Source: Nothophaeocryptopus gaeumannii
Lineage: Eukaryota > Ascomycota > Dothideomycetes > Mycosphaerellales > Mycosphaerellaceae
Assembly (NCBI GenBank): GCA_031771865.1
Contig: JASISA010000009.1
Span: forward strand, 186,001-250,000
Reading direction: 5' to 3'
Length of the DNA stretch: 64,000 bases
This document shows positions 42,538 to 53,729 of the stretch, one piece after another (the stretch's first letter is position 1; every line of letters starts with the position of its first letter). The notes under the pieces are model-generated. The model worked only from the letters and a program-made list of their open reading frames with translations, was not told the DNA's origin and did not search any database. Position numbers and translations under genes: made by a program.

Positions 42538-43597
42538 GAAAGACGGGGCTTTGGAAATTGATCGTTGTCCACGTTGACGGCCAAAGTGCCACCCTTGCTC
42601 CTGCTGCACGCCTCTGATTGGCAGGGGAGGGGAGACCCGCTCATCTTACACCCGAAGGGGAACGCACGGTCTTGCTTCACGCCAAGCGACCGCAAACGCT
42701 GCGCTGCTTGGCTGCTTCGCTGACGACTCTGGCCTCCGTTCGTTGTGGTGTTCGCTCCGCAAGCTCCCTCCTCGCCATCCCCCATCTCCCATCTCGACGC
42801 TCAACCCTCTCGACTCTAGTGCGCGCAGGACCGGTACCTGTGTGGGTGGTGAAGACAGCCCGAAGAGACACGACACCCGCCACAACCAGGCCGCGACTTC
42901 CGCCGTTCGCGCGTTGATCGTCTCGTTCTTGCTGCACTGCCTCTGCGACCGCTTGCACCCGTACGCGCAGCATTACGAACATCAACTACGACTACCACGC
43001 CATCAGCCTCCATCCTCTTCCTTCACCACACCAGACAATAACCAGAAGGACTTCGACCGAGTGCCGCTCTTCGGCCGGACACGTCTCACCGGATTCACCG
43101 ACATCACGTCTGTCTTGCGCCTGCGACCGCAACCTACATCCACTCTTTGACCTGGAGGAACTATTCACTTAGCATCTTCCGAAAGCTTTGAGCGCCTAAT
43201 ACGAACCGACACTCGCGCATCGATCAACATCACCACTATTCCACGACTCTGACTACACCTCGAGAGTGTGTCATACCGACCGGAATTACATCAAAAGTCA
43301 TCGCGCACGGAACACGCCGATTTGAAGGCATCTGCTCGCGCCGTCATTTGATACATCGCTAGATCCATCATCTGAAAGCAGCATCATATCGCATGGTCAG
43401 CAAGCAGTAGACTTTTGCACCGCCGACCGCAGGTGCTTGGTCTCGGTGTGCCTTGGGACAAGGAACGGTGCGCCCTCATTCTTCCATCCTCACCAGCGTG
43501 GAAGCTTCCGGCACAGGCAGAAACTCGGTGCTGACTCTTTCATCGTCTGATATAGGTCGCGTCACCGCACCGCTCCTTCTCTTCCGCCGCTGCAAAT

Positions 43598-45040
43598 ATG
43601 CCAGGCTATTACCAGAGGTCCATGGCCGGCCAACTGCCACTCACACCGCCTGACTCGGGCTCAGCAGGCTACGGATACAGCAACATGCATTACGCACCGC
43701 CAGATCCTTATGCTCAACCCACGAGCCAGTGCCGCCAAGACAGCGCCTACGACTACCAACAAGCCTACATGCAGCCACCGGTCGCAGCTGCGCCGCCGAC
43801 TTACCAGTACCAACAGAACAGCTACCAGGCGTCGACCAATTTGCCTCCAATCCAAGGCTATTACGAGCCCATCGGCGCACCGATACTCCCGCCGCTGAGA
43901 ATCAACGACCACGTCTCCTTCCCCGACGATTACCAACGCCGTCTCCAGCAAGAACAGCAAAACGCCGCTGCGCGAGAGCAGCAACGGCAAGTGACCAAGG
44001 AGGAAAAGGCCACTGGCGGTGTGTCCGCTAAGCTTGATTATGACATGGAGCGCATGACGGATTTCGTCACTGATGCTACTCAGTCAATGTATGGCTTCCA
44101 CCTGTCCCCCATCAGCCTGGCTGATATTGACGTGACTCGAAGTTTTCAACACAGAATGCACAGTCACCCATCCTTCCGCAAGTGGGTGCACCAAGTACTC
44201 TCAGCGACACGGCTGCCATCAGCCACGATCCTGCTCAGTCTGTTCTACCTAAACAAGCGCATCGTCGAACACCCTGCATCCGTTCCCGCAGGAGAGAATC
44301 AAGTCTACCGCTTGCTTGCTGTGGCCCTGATCCTTGGCAGCAAATTCCTCGACGACAATACGTTCATCAACCGATCGTGGTCCGACGTCACGGCGATCAA
44401 GGTGTCTGAGCTGAACTTGCTGGAGATGCAGTGGCTCGCGCTCTTCGACTGGCACCTGCACTACGACGCACAGTTGGATGATGGTTTGAGCGCTTGGCTC
44501 GACTCGTGGAGGAAGTATGATGCTGAGTGGTATGCCAAGCAGCAGGTCGCCAGGCTTTCTCCGCTGGACACCACCAACGTCAACCGCCATGCACACACCG
44601 GCACAACCCGTGATCGCTTCTCTCCATACCCGACGCCATACACAGCATCATCGACGAGATCTTTCGAGCAGTCGCTGTCTGCCCGGTCCTCGCAGTTCTC
44701 TACGCCGTACACCGCGTCCGATTCTTGGGGATCGAGCACACGTTCGGTGGACGACTACTGGAAGCAGCGACCAGCGCGATACGATGCATACGCCGAGGCC
44801 GAGGAGGCCAACCGCCGTGCAACCGAAGAGCGCGCGCGCCAAGCATCCTATCAGTCTGCCTTCGATGCTCATCAGTCGTACTACAACCAAACGCCAGCAT
44901 ACGGTTCTGGATGGGACCATGGCGCATGGAGCGGCGTTCACCGGTGGGATTGCAACTGCTCAACTTGCACATATCAGTCCCACTACCGGTCGTACAACAT
45001 GGCCCCGAGCTACAACATGGCTCAGACCGTCACCGGATAG
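43598..45040 (+). CDS. Clg1/Pcl-type cyclin (Pho85-class CDK partner)
   Basis: The 480-residue single-exon protein has a Gln/Tyr/Pro-rich N-terminus (about 1-145, including an EQQNAAAREQQRQ run). A cyclin box follows at about 150-300: MERMTDFVTDATQSMYG, FRKWVHQVLSATRLPSATILLSLFYL, and VYRLLAVALILGSKFLDDNTFINRSWSDVTAIKVSELNLLEMQWL. The phrase SKFLDDNTFxNRSWxxVxxxxxxELNxLExxWL is the hallmark of the Pcl/Clg1 cyclins that bind Pho85-like kinases. The C-terminal half is Ser/Tyr-rich and disordered, with NCSTCTYQSHYRSYN near the end. It likely acts in nutrient or morphogenesis signalling. The C/T-rich leader upstream is long. Confidence 0.92.
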   Translation: MPGYYQRSMAGQLPLTPPDSGSAGYGYSNMHYAPPDPYAQPTSQCRQDSAYDYQQAYMQPPVAAAPPTYQYQQNSYQASTNLPPIQGYYEPIGAPILPPLRINDHVSFPDDYQRRLQQEQQNAAAREQQRQVTKEEKATGGVSAKLDYDMERMTDFVTDATQSMYGFHLSPISLADIDVTRSFQHRMHSHPSFRKWVHQVLSATRLPSATILLSLFYLNKRIVEHPASVPAGENQVYRLLAVALILGSKFLDDNTFINRSWSDVTAIKVSELNLLEMQWLALFDWHLHYDAQLDDGLSAWLDSWRKYDAEWYAKQQVARLSPLDTTNVNRHAHTGTTRDRFSPYPTPYTASSTRSFEQSLSARSSQFSTPYTASDSWGSSTRSVDDYWKQRPARYDAYAEAEEANRRATEERARQASYQSAFDAHQSYYNQTPAYGSGWDHGAWSGVHRWDCNCSTCTYQSHYRSYNMAPSYNMAQTVTG

Positions 45041-47118
45041 GACTCACTGCCTTTGGCAGCGGACGACAAGTCGACATCTCCTTCATCCAACAACGTCCGC
45101 GGCGCAGATAACCGCCGCGATTTTTGTTCATCACTTCCAGCGTTCTCGCCACACCAAAAGTTTGAGCATGTAAAGGGCCACTCGAAGAGTTTGCGCGGTA
45201 CTTTTCACCCTGCACAAGCTTCATGACCTGGCTTCTGCTCTTCATCTCTCTGCTTCGACGATCCAACCTGGGTCTGCCCTTACGACACGGCTATCACGAC
45301 TTCATGTCACCGGCGACACGAAGGATGGCGGGGCAACGGATCTCATCATAGATCTTGCTCGCTTCTAGACCTGAGAGCGACTTGCTGCCTACCCACACAT
45401 ACCGTGGCTTATGGCCTCTCAGCTCATGTTATTACTTGCTTCCTGGCACAGCGATGGGATCATCACGTTTTTACGTTTCTTGGCGGTGTTTGCTTCTTTG
45501 ATCATTTCGTTTTTATCATCACCATCATGCGGCATCGGACGGACTATTAGGAAGAGGGTTACAACGGGTCTGCGTCTTTTGCTTCCATGTCACTAGTATC
45601 CGAACTTCACACCACAGCAAGGCGTTCAAAATGGGGAAAATGGGGGTTTTACTTGCGAATGGGACAGCGGGTTTGAGTTTGCTTTTTCGCTAAAATGGAA
45701 CTGGCAATGGATGGGGTTGGAACTTGGCTTGGCTCTTCACGTTCATGCATATGATTCAAGACGAGCGGTGTCCGGTCACGCAGCAGTTTTGCGAGGTGGA
45801 AAACTTTTGAAGAATCTGAGCTATGAGGTGGACCTTTGCATCACCGATGGAATAGGATTCGGAATCAAGGGAATACGCCTACGCACTCACTGACGACGAC
45901 TTCGGGACACGCGCTTCTGTCTTTTGCCTTTTTTTGATTTTCGCGGATTGGTTTCTAGATACCACATTCCCGCGCGACGATCGCTTTTTTGATTGACATT
46001 GGGACGGAATAAGAGAGAATTATTGAAAAAAGCGAGGTGCGAAGATGCCTTGCTACTCACCGCATTAGAGGATAGGAAACTGGTAGTTTTGATTTTAATC
46101 AGTGGATGAGCCTTGGCCATGCCTGAATTTTGGGTGGTATTGGGCTTTGTATGTGGACACAACATCATGAGGAGTTTTTCCGCTGTTTTCTTGTGCATAT
46201 GGTGTGGGTGATGGTGGAAGGGGAGCTGAGAGGAAGGATTTGCTCGGTCTCCGTCAAGAGTTCGGGGTGTTGGTTGTTGGTCGTTGGTCGTTGGATAGTG
46301 AAGGCGGGGGATGCGCACTGAGATGTATGGCCAGCTTGGAGGCAGGGACGGGTAAGTTGATAAACGTATGCTGAGGAAGTACCTATGTAGCACACGTATG
46401 CTGATGTAAAACCGTCCACATTGTAGATCGGTCGTGCTTGCTGCTTCAGGAGAAGGCGTAGGTATGTGCCAAAACTTGCACGTGAAAACGAATCTTCTCG
46501 AATAATCCCTGCGATGACGTTTCAACGGTAAGAGGCCAGAATATCGGGGTTTGGGGCGTTTGTGCCTAAGGCGAGACAGCAGACGGGCACAGGTAGGTCA
46601 TGCATGTGAACCGCGCTTGGTCTGTGCGCTGCTCGCACCTTCCGCACTTGAAGCTGCTGTGAATAAACACTCTCGCGACACAACACAAACACAAACACTC
46701 TGTATGTCCAAAGCGCACACCAGTCTCCCGATCTGAACTTGTAGTAGCAAACAAACACAGCTGTTTGACCACTCCCGACTCCTTTGTTCGGCAAACAAAC
46801 ACATCCCACATACAGCAGCATCAGGGATCGATCTACCAGACTCGAGGAGACATCGCTACACTACGCACGAAGAGCGCAATCCTTCTTCGATAGAGAACTG
46901 AAGATAGTCTCCATGAACGAACCACCCGCAGAGAAAGCGCCAAGAAGCAAACAGCGCGGCCTCGAGAAAGCTGGAGCCCATCTTTCCCGATAGGAGGACT
47001 GGATATGTGGTACTGTCTGTGCAGCAGCGAAGGATACTGGAGAATCACTGAAGACTGGAAAACCGCACAAGCCTAGAGGACTGCTGAAGGCGAGAGAGAC
47101 GTTTCCCACCGTTTCCTG
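45041..47118. other. 2 kb non-coding region
   Basis: Contains the 3' region of the cyclin gene. Small imperfect direct repeats occur (tcgttggtcgttgg near 46280; acgtatgctga twice near 46364-46403). The long reverse-strand frame at 45887-46525 has low-complexity content and I do not call it. Confidence 0.45.
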
Positions 47119-48717
47119 GTGGAGAAAGAGGCAGACGACACGCTAATGACTGAGTTGGAGCGCGACTTCGTGGAGGCGGTGCGATGTGTTACTGCAGTTG
47201 AACTTGTGCTGAGCGCGAGACAGATGTCGATATTCTTGGTGCCGCGGAGGGAAGCGTTGGACGATGGCAGTAAGGATGAGGACGACGACGACGACGAGGA
47301 GGCGGGCGGGGATTCTGATGAAGACGAAAGTGAGTACTCGCGTGACGAAACAAGTGCGACTGCAGCCGGGAAGGGTCTCATCACACCGAAGACGAAGATG
47401 GCGTCGATGATCGTGACCCGAACGCTGGAGTTGCGTGCTTGGCAGAATCTCTGTATCCTCCACTCGAACTCAATTACGACGCACTGAAGCACATTGCCTC
47501 CTACTTCCTCCCAGACGGCCACGGTAAATGTGTCGAGATCAAGGTTCACGGCCAGGGAAATTTCCACGAGATCTTGCTCCTGGAGTTCGAAGACGGGTGG
47601 ACTTGCATCGGGAGGTTCGCATGATGTGAGCAAGCACTGGGTATGGCTGAGAGCGAGGTGGCCACGATGAAGTATTTCCGAGAGCACACGAATGTCCCAG
47701 TGCCGGAATTCTACTTTACCAACCACAATCCAAAATCATGTCGTGGGTGCCGCGTTCATGCTCATGGAACGCATGTCTGGCGTCGATCTCTTGGAGCTCT
47801 GGCACGAGCGTGGACTCAGTACGGAGCACAAGAAGGCAGTGTTGTCACAGATCACGGAGGTCATGGCGCAGCTGGCGCACTTGAAGTTTGCTGTCATCGG
47901 CTCGCTCAATGCAAGTGGTATTGGACCTTGTCATGAGAGGGACTATGGAGAGGACAGCCCAGGTCGTGGACCCTTCCACGCCCTCGAAGATTATCTCCAT
48001 ACACTCATGGATCTCAGCCGCTCTACATCGTGCTGCGAAGAGTGCATGCAATACCATGCAGAAATCCGAGCAGAAGTCAAGAAGTATTTCGAAGAGCCAA
48101 AGGCCGTGCATGAGCTTTGCGGTGCGCCATTGCTTCTGTGTCATGGAGATTTCCACGGACAGAACCTCCTCTTCGAACTGACCAGCGAGGGCCAACCACC
48201 AAAGCTGACTGGAGTCATCGACTGGGACGGCTCAGTCACCCAGCCTCTCTACTTTGCTCTTGAATATCCAGAATTGATCCAAGACACCCAGCGGAACGAA
48301 GACGACTGGGAAGAGAAGAAAAAATTGCGGAAGCACTTCGTTCGCGAGCTCGCAAATTAGTACCCAAAGAACTCTCAAGAGTGGCGAAATGTGCACATGA
48401 CGTTTCGACTGAAGAACTACTTTTTGCATCACCTGTACCACATCTTCCCAGAGAAATGGGTGGATCACGACAGTCAGCAGTCAGAGCTGATTTACTTTCT
48501 TGATGACTATCGACATGATGTTTGCAATCCGTACAGGGGTAGATGTGACTGGGAGGGGGACTCAGATTCAGAGATGGAAGACGAGAGCAGCTTCGCAGGA
48601 GGGAAGAGCTCAAGCAGCTACAGTGAAGATAGCGCTGCTAGCGAAGAGGGGGATGTGAGCGTCAAGGACGATTCTGATCGACAGATTCATTGTATAGTTT
48701 GTACATTGAAAGGGTGA
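47119..48717 (+). pseudogene. APH-family (aminoglycoside phosphotransferase-like) kinase, broken
   Basis: The core of a fungal APH-fold kinase is readable. An acidic N-terminal segment may be joined by a 62-nt GTGAGT intron to GVDDRDPNAGVACLAESLYP. Then come LLEFEDGWTCIGRFA, AESEVATMKYFREHTNVPVP, HVVGAAFMLMERMSGVDLLE, the catalytic loop LLLCHGDFHGQNLLFE (HGDxxxxN) and GVIDWDGS (metal-binding DWD). Lesions: TGA at 47622-47624 between GRFA and CEQALGMAES; a one-base frameshift near 47735 between NHNPK and HVVG; and TAG at 48358-48360 before YPKNSQEWRN, after which the frame reads FRLKNYFLHHLYHIFPEKW and an acidic Ser-rich tail. The two stops could each come from C-to-T changes (CGA, CAG). Fungal members phosphorylate unknown small substrates. 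Confidence 0.8.
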
Positions 48718-49270
48718 ACATTTTGGGATTTAAGACGATTTGCTTTCAATATTGCTTGCTACAGCTCCCTCTACATATCAAGAATCAAGCTCATCAATCA
48801 CACCTTACCAAATTCCCCAGATTTCTGGTAGCTAAGTGATGAATGTATGCGTGCCACGCAGCTCGCATGGTACTCTTGGCGTCGGGCATTGCTCTCTGCT
48901 GTCCCTCACAGACTCATTCACCAACGTTGTTACGTGCAATCGAGACCAGAGGCATATGCAAATACGTCATGCTATCGTTAATAATACATGCGTAAGTGAG
49001 GTTTCGTTGTCGCCGCTGAGTTATTCACTAGCAGCTGCGCTTGCACACGCACCATAGCACGGGCCGTATGAAACCGCATCGCACTCTGCTTCTGCATTGA
49101 AACCACAATCACATCGAACAAAGCAACGAGAAGCAGAACACACACGATCTCGAACAACTCGCAACAACAACAGAACACACGCGACCCACTTCAAGTACGC
49201 ATGTCCTCTGCCATTGACAACCCGCGCGCACTAACATCCAGTCAGCCACATCCATCTTCGAGTCGACAAC
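48718..49270. other. Intergenic, 553 bp
   Basis: Contains an A/C-rich run from about 49085 to 49270 that resembles a leader for the next, degenerate gene. Nothing else. Confidence 0.45.
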
Positions 49271-49641
49271 ATGACTCGCCTCAGCAGTCAGGAGCATCAC
49301 TGCAGGGAGTGTCAGCGAAATGGGCAACGGCTCCGGCCGCCACGTCGGTGGCATGTATCCGATCCACCAGCGCTACTGCGCCAACGGCCACACTCCTGAG
49401 AACTTCGGTAAACAACCAGCAGTGCCCGAAGTACAAGGCTCGTATCCAGCGCGAGGAGCGTGAAGAGCGTAAGCGTAAGGAAGAGGAGCGGAAGCGGAAG
49501 GAGAAAGAGAGGGACAGGAGCGTGAGGAGGAGAAAAAATTGGGGCAAGAAGCCGAAGCGTGGTGGTGGCGGTGGTAGCAGCAAGGAGGAAGGGTTGGGCT
49601 TATTAGAGCCTAACCCGAAGGCTTCTCTTCGAATGCCTTGA
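49271..49641 (+). pseudogene. Degenerate small Cys/His protein with basic coiled tail
   Basis: From ATG 49271 the frame reads MTRLSSQEHHCRECQRN. One frame later it continues as GNGSGRHVGGMYPIHQRYCA and NGHTPENFG. Another frame gives QQCPKYKARIQREEREERKR followed by a charged Glu/Arg/Lys helix and a Gly-rich tail to TGA at 49641. The pieces follow the order of a small fungal protein type with CxxC, CxNGH and CPxY...coiled-coil segments, which I recognise only loosely. Both frame changes go the same way, and no intron of normal size separates them. It is probably dead. Confidence 0.5.
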
Positions 49642-51084
49642 TGGCTATGATCAGAGATTCGGGCTCGATTCTTTCGAAGAAGATATGCTGATATGAGAAG
49701 GTTAGATGAGAGAAGTTGAGCTCCCGAGTGCTCCTCGATACGACTTGCATGATTCTACGATATCTCTGAAACGACTTTACCTGCGATGATGGCTTTAGCG
49801 ATGGCATTTTGGGATGCTCTTGAGGTTTTGGAATAAGCCGAATACTACGAGGTGTTTTTAGCGTGACCGTTGAGGCGTTTGACTAGATGATACCTGTGAT
49901 ACCTCAAAGGAATTGCTTGATGATTTTGCTCACTCTCTTGCACTTCTTGTTCCCTTCGATTTAAAGGCTCAGACAGTTCCCATGATCTTAAGATCGTGAT
50001 CAAGTTCGGTCTGATGGCAAGTGCTTCCGGAGACAGCTAGGGTGAAGATTTACTTAAATTGGTCGATTGATGACTTGGCTCATTCTCCCTTCATTTCGTG
50101 ATCTCAATGGCCGAGATATTTGCCGTGGCTCTGAAATCGTTACCAGATCCAAATTGGATGCAGGCGCAGTCAGAAGCGCCCAGGCGAAGATGAAGTTGGA
50201 TTGCAAGGTGACTTGGCTCTCTTTGCTGCTGAAGTCCGTGATCTCCAAGGCCAGAGTGCAATCCATGCTCGTTGTGTCGAGACCTTGTCCTGGTTAGTGC
50301 CGAAAGCTTACAGAGAAGCCCACGATGTGAGGGCTGAGTAGCTGCGTTAGCTGACTTCACATAGAGAAAGTCTCTCTGCCTTCTAGCAACGAATCGGGCT
50401 CCTGACCCATCGACATGACAGACACGAACCATCGCCATGACGAATACCGAAAGCTCGACAACTGAAGCAAGGACACTGCGCCTCAGATGAAGCAAGAGCT
50501 CGACGACCAACTCATGTTGTCTGACGCACTGCCAAACACGACACTCGCCGGACGCGCCTCGACCTGGAACTTCGCGAAAAGCAGCCCCCAGAGCAGCCGC
50601 AGCGAAGTCGAAAGGCATCTCCTGCAGCTGAAGATGATAGCTGAGATGTATCTGTAGAACCTCCAGTCCGCTGGGTTGGTGTGCTCTCTTGCGTATACCT
50701 AGCTTCAACTGCTACATTGCTGGAATGGATGTCTTCGAATTCGATGAGAATTTGCTGATGTGGAAGACCATCACATGAGCAATCACCTCTGCATGTTTGT
50801 AAACAGGTATGAACGCCGCCTCGGAGACGGTGACTCGAAATTGACACTGTGGTATAGAGCGAACTCAGGGATAGCGGAGATGTTTCGGAAAAGGAAGTTG
50901 TGGAAAGTCAGTGTGCCCGCCAGTATCAGGTGAACGTTAGTAAAGGTCAGCCCAGCAGCCTTTGTTCAAGAAACTTACCTGCTAGCGATCGTCTCTCGCC
51001 CCATCCCTCTTCGTACGACCAAGCTGTCAAAGCCGATTCCCGCCAAGGAGTAGAACAAAACATCATACGAAATACCAAGGTCCC
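49642..51084. other. Gene-poor, 1.4 kb
   Basis: Open frames on both strands are short and lack recognisable motifs. No repeat was found. Confidence 0.45.
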
Positions 51085-53092
51085 CTATAGCATATTATTC
51101 AACTTTTTCTTCCCACCCTTCCCTTTCCTCCGCCCAACAACCCGGTTACTCCCTTCCGCCCTTATAATATTCTCATCATCATCAAACAAATTCGTCGTCT
51201 CATGCCTTCTCGTCACATCGCCTGCCTCCGGGATAGGACCCAGCTCCGTGCCCCTGAACTCATCATGTCCAAGTGTCGTGCTGTCGTTCCGATCTTGGCG
51301 TAGGATCAACGGCTCGGGTCTGTCGACTGGCGAAACGACGCTTTCTCGTCTGCTGTCGGGTGCGTCGGGTAGGATTCCAGGAGCTGGAGGCTGTTCGAAA
51401 CGGTTGTGTTCGATAGGGGAGACGGGACTGACCCGTCCCAGCACATGTCGCTCGTCCGCTTTAAGTCGACTATTTCCGACCCATCTGCTCGGTGTCTCGG
51501 GCAGCGGGTCGACGGACATATCGATGTTATGCGCTTTTTCGCTCTCCAAAGGCCTTGTCAGGGATTTACGATGCGGAGCGAGGATCACGAAGTCTTCGTC
51601 CCCTTCGGACGGGCGACGCAGACAGTTGAAGTGACGAGGGTTGCGGAAGAAGAGCCACCAGCCTGTGAGCATGGAGCGCCGGAAGAGGAGTGAGAAGGTA
51701 AAGGTGCCGATCAGCTGTCAGTCAAACTTGTCAGTAGACCACCCAACTACTAGAGTGAAAGGGTTGGGAAGGGAAGGAACTCACAGCCACCATCCAAAAT
51801 GCCGCCTCCAAGCCCCGCTCGTTCAATCCTAGAATCGCCGTGACACTCTCACATTTGGTCTTGTCAGCCCCATTCAGAACAAGACAAATCGCCCACCGCT
51901 CCAACGCTTGCCTCTTCTCTCCCTGCAAACTACCCAGCCCACTTGCGGCATTTGCCTGCGCGACAAATAGAACGCCATAATATACAACAATCACAATGAT
52001 CAACACAGAGAGGACCATACTCCTCCACTGCAATTTCAACACCTTCCTCACACGCTTCCAGGCCAGCTTACGATATTGCGTCGGATCAATGTCGAATCGA
52101 GATGCGTTTGTAGTCGTCACCGTGGGATCGATTCGCAGATCCCTCTCTTCCTCCGTGTCAGATAAATGTTCACCTTTCCTCCTCTTCCAATACTCCCTCG
52201 CATAAACCCACAAACAAAACCCCGTCGTAATAAATTGCGCGGCCGCAGCAATACATCCAAAAGCAATCAACCATCCAAACCACGTCACGAATGCATATCT
52301 CTGGTTCGGGAAACAGGTCTTTCCCACGCGGTACGAGACCCCTACGATGGGCACTGTGAGGGCGAGAAAGAGACCAGGGAGGCCAATTCCGAGGGCTAGG
52401 GTGGACCAGAAGAAGAGGTTGTCCAGTTGGAGGGCCCAGCAGGCGCGGAGGTGCGTCCAGATTATGCGGAGCATTATCCAGACGGCACAGGACATGGCGC
52501 CTGCGAGGAGGAGGGCGCCGGTCCAGGCGCAAGACGTGCTGGAGTACATGTCGCGAGGGGTAGAGGCATCATAGCATTCGTCGGGCTCGGTGCCCAGGGG
52601 TATCGTGAATGCAAGCTGTATCATCCCACATGTCAGACCCTCAATCGTTCGCCCTTGTCGTCGCCGAAGCTCTCATCGGCCCTCTTGTTTGTTTGTTACG
52701 CACCTGCAACATAATAATACTAACCACCAACCCCACACTCAAATAATGTCTATGTCCAACATCTTTCGGTAGCACCAGAAACGTTATCAACAGTAAGCAC
52801 TGCAGTGCCAAACTCGGGATGTTGAACCAAGATGCGATTTTGGCGCTGCGGTTGAAGCTGTGGGAGTACACTAGTTCGCGGATCGGGCAGGGAGGCAGCA
52901 TGTTATACCGGGAACGAGAGTGCCGCAGAAGCGGCCGTCGATGTCTGTGATCAAGGAATGGTTAGCATGTATGTCTGCTCTCAACTGATATCGATTGCGC
53001 CTCTTGTGAAGGTCTGGTGGGCACTTACATCCACCGGTGCTATTCGACGGCGGCGAAACGAACGGCGCAGGACATGTGAAGCCCGACATCAT
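51085..53092 (-). pseudogene. Frizzled-like fungal seven-helix receptor with one missing base
   Basis: Four exons (53029-53092, 52704-52944, 51785-52615, 51085-51714; introns 84, 88 and 70 nt) make a fungal GPCR of the Frizzled/Smoothened-like class. An extracellular segment with FTCPAPFVSPPSNSTGG and FCGTLVPGITCCLP is followed by seven helices, from KIASWFNIPSLALQCLLL to EAAFWMVALIGTFTFSLLF. Conserved phrases are present, such as GLPGLFLALTVPIVGVSYRV. The C-terminal tail is long, hydrophilic, and rich in Ser/Asp/Arg. The conserved CCLPCP motif is split by a frame change at 52890-52892, where three C (reverse strand) stand in place of an expected four. With one more base the coding length becomes a multiple of three (589 codons). 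Either a recent null allele or a sequencing error. Confidence 0.8.
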
Positions 53093-53729
53093 GAAAATTT
53101 TCCTTTCGTAACGTCTGATGTTCACATCAGAGAGCGATGCGATCGACAATTGAGGCGAGATGCAGTGCGAGCTGTCTCATCCAACGAATACATGCAAGGC
53201 TCGTGCGTTCCGAGAAGTCGGTATTCTGTGCATCCGGGTGTCGTCGTAAGGGTCTTCTGCAGAGGAATGTAAGTCAACTCCTTGTTCCCTTTCTTCAACA
53301 TTCTGGGCTCGGAGAGCTCGGCGGACCGCTTTCAGATGCGAAATAACAATGACAAGCTTTGTCGCATCAAGCGCAGTCTCTTGTCCTTCCGGCGTCCCTC
53401 TCTGCAGCAGTCAGCAAAAACTATAAGCACACTTACTCAGAATAAGAAACATGCTGCCATCAAAAGGCCGGGTATCGATGCTCTCTTCCCATTCTCACTA
53501 TTCTGTCTCATTTGGCGTCTGGAGTCTGATGTCCCATCGTCTGCTCACCGCCGCAATCCGACGCAATCAATCACTGAATCCCACAAAGCAACGCAACCCA
53601 CACTGAAATTCCAGACCCATGTAACATTCAGACCCAGTCCAAGTGACCTTTTTGACAACTTCCAACTTCAGGTCACCATAGATATGCTTCGCTCGCAAAA
53701 CGCCTTATTCGCCTAACGCCCGAATTACG
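53093..53729. other. Intergenic, 637 bp
   Basis: Lies between the receptor start and the stop of the RSC7-type gene, both on the reverse strand. No feature was recognised. Confidence 0.45.

Larger units (their letters stand above)
39142..43597. other. 4.5 kb non-coding region upstream of the cyclin gene
   Basis: No intact gene is found. It contains a tRNA-like fragment (39723-39852), two small tandem repeats (41814-41897, 42494-42537), and from about 42700 a C/T-rich stretch leading to the cyclin ATG. This is probably a long promoter plus leader with several upstream ATGs. Such long leaders are common for fungal regulatory genes. Confidence 0.5.

Noticed and set aside
45887..46525. 212-codon reverse-strand frame
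   Set aside because: Composition is basic and low-complexity with no domain. It sits in the 3' region of the cyclin gene and looks like non-coding DNA with few stops.
49201..49641. Single 146-codon frame as an intact gene
   Set aside because: Its first half lacks protein-like character, while the other two frames carry the recognisable CREC and NGHTPENF segments. I preferred a degenerate gene.
52873..52910. 38-nt intron as an explanation of the receptor frameshift
   Set aside because: It is shorter than the other introns here and would delete the conserved CCLPCP motif. A missing base explains the data better, though RNA should be checked.
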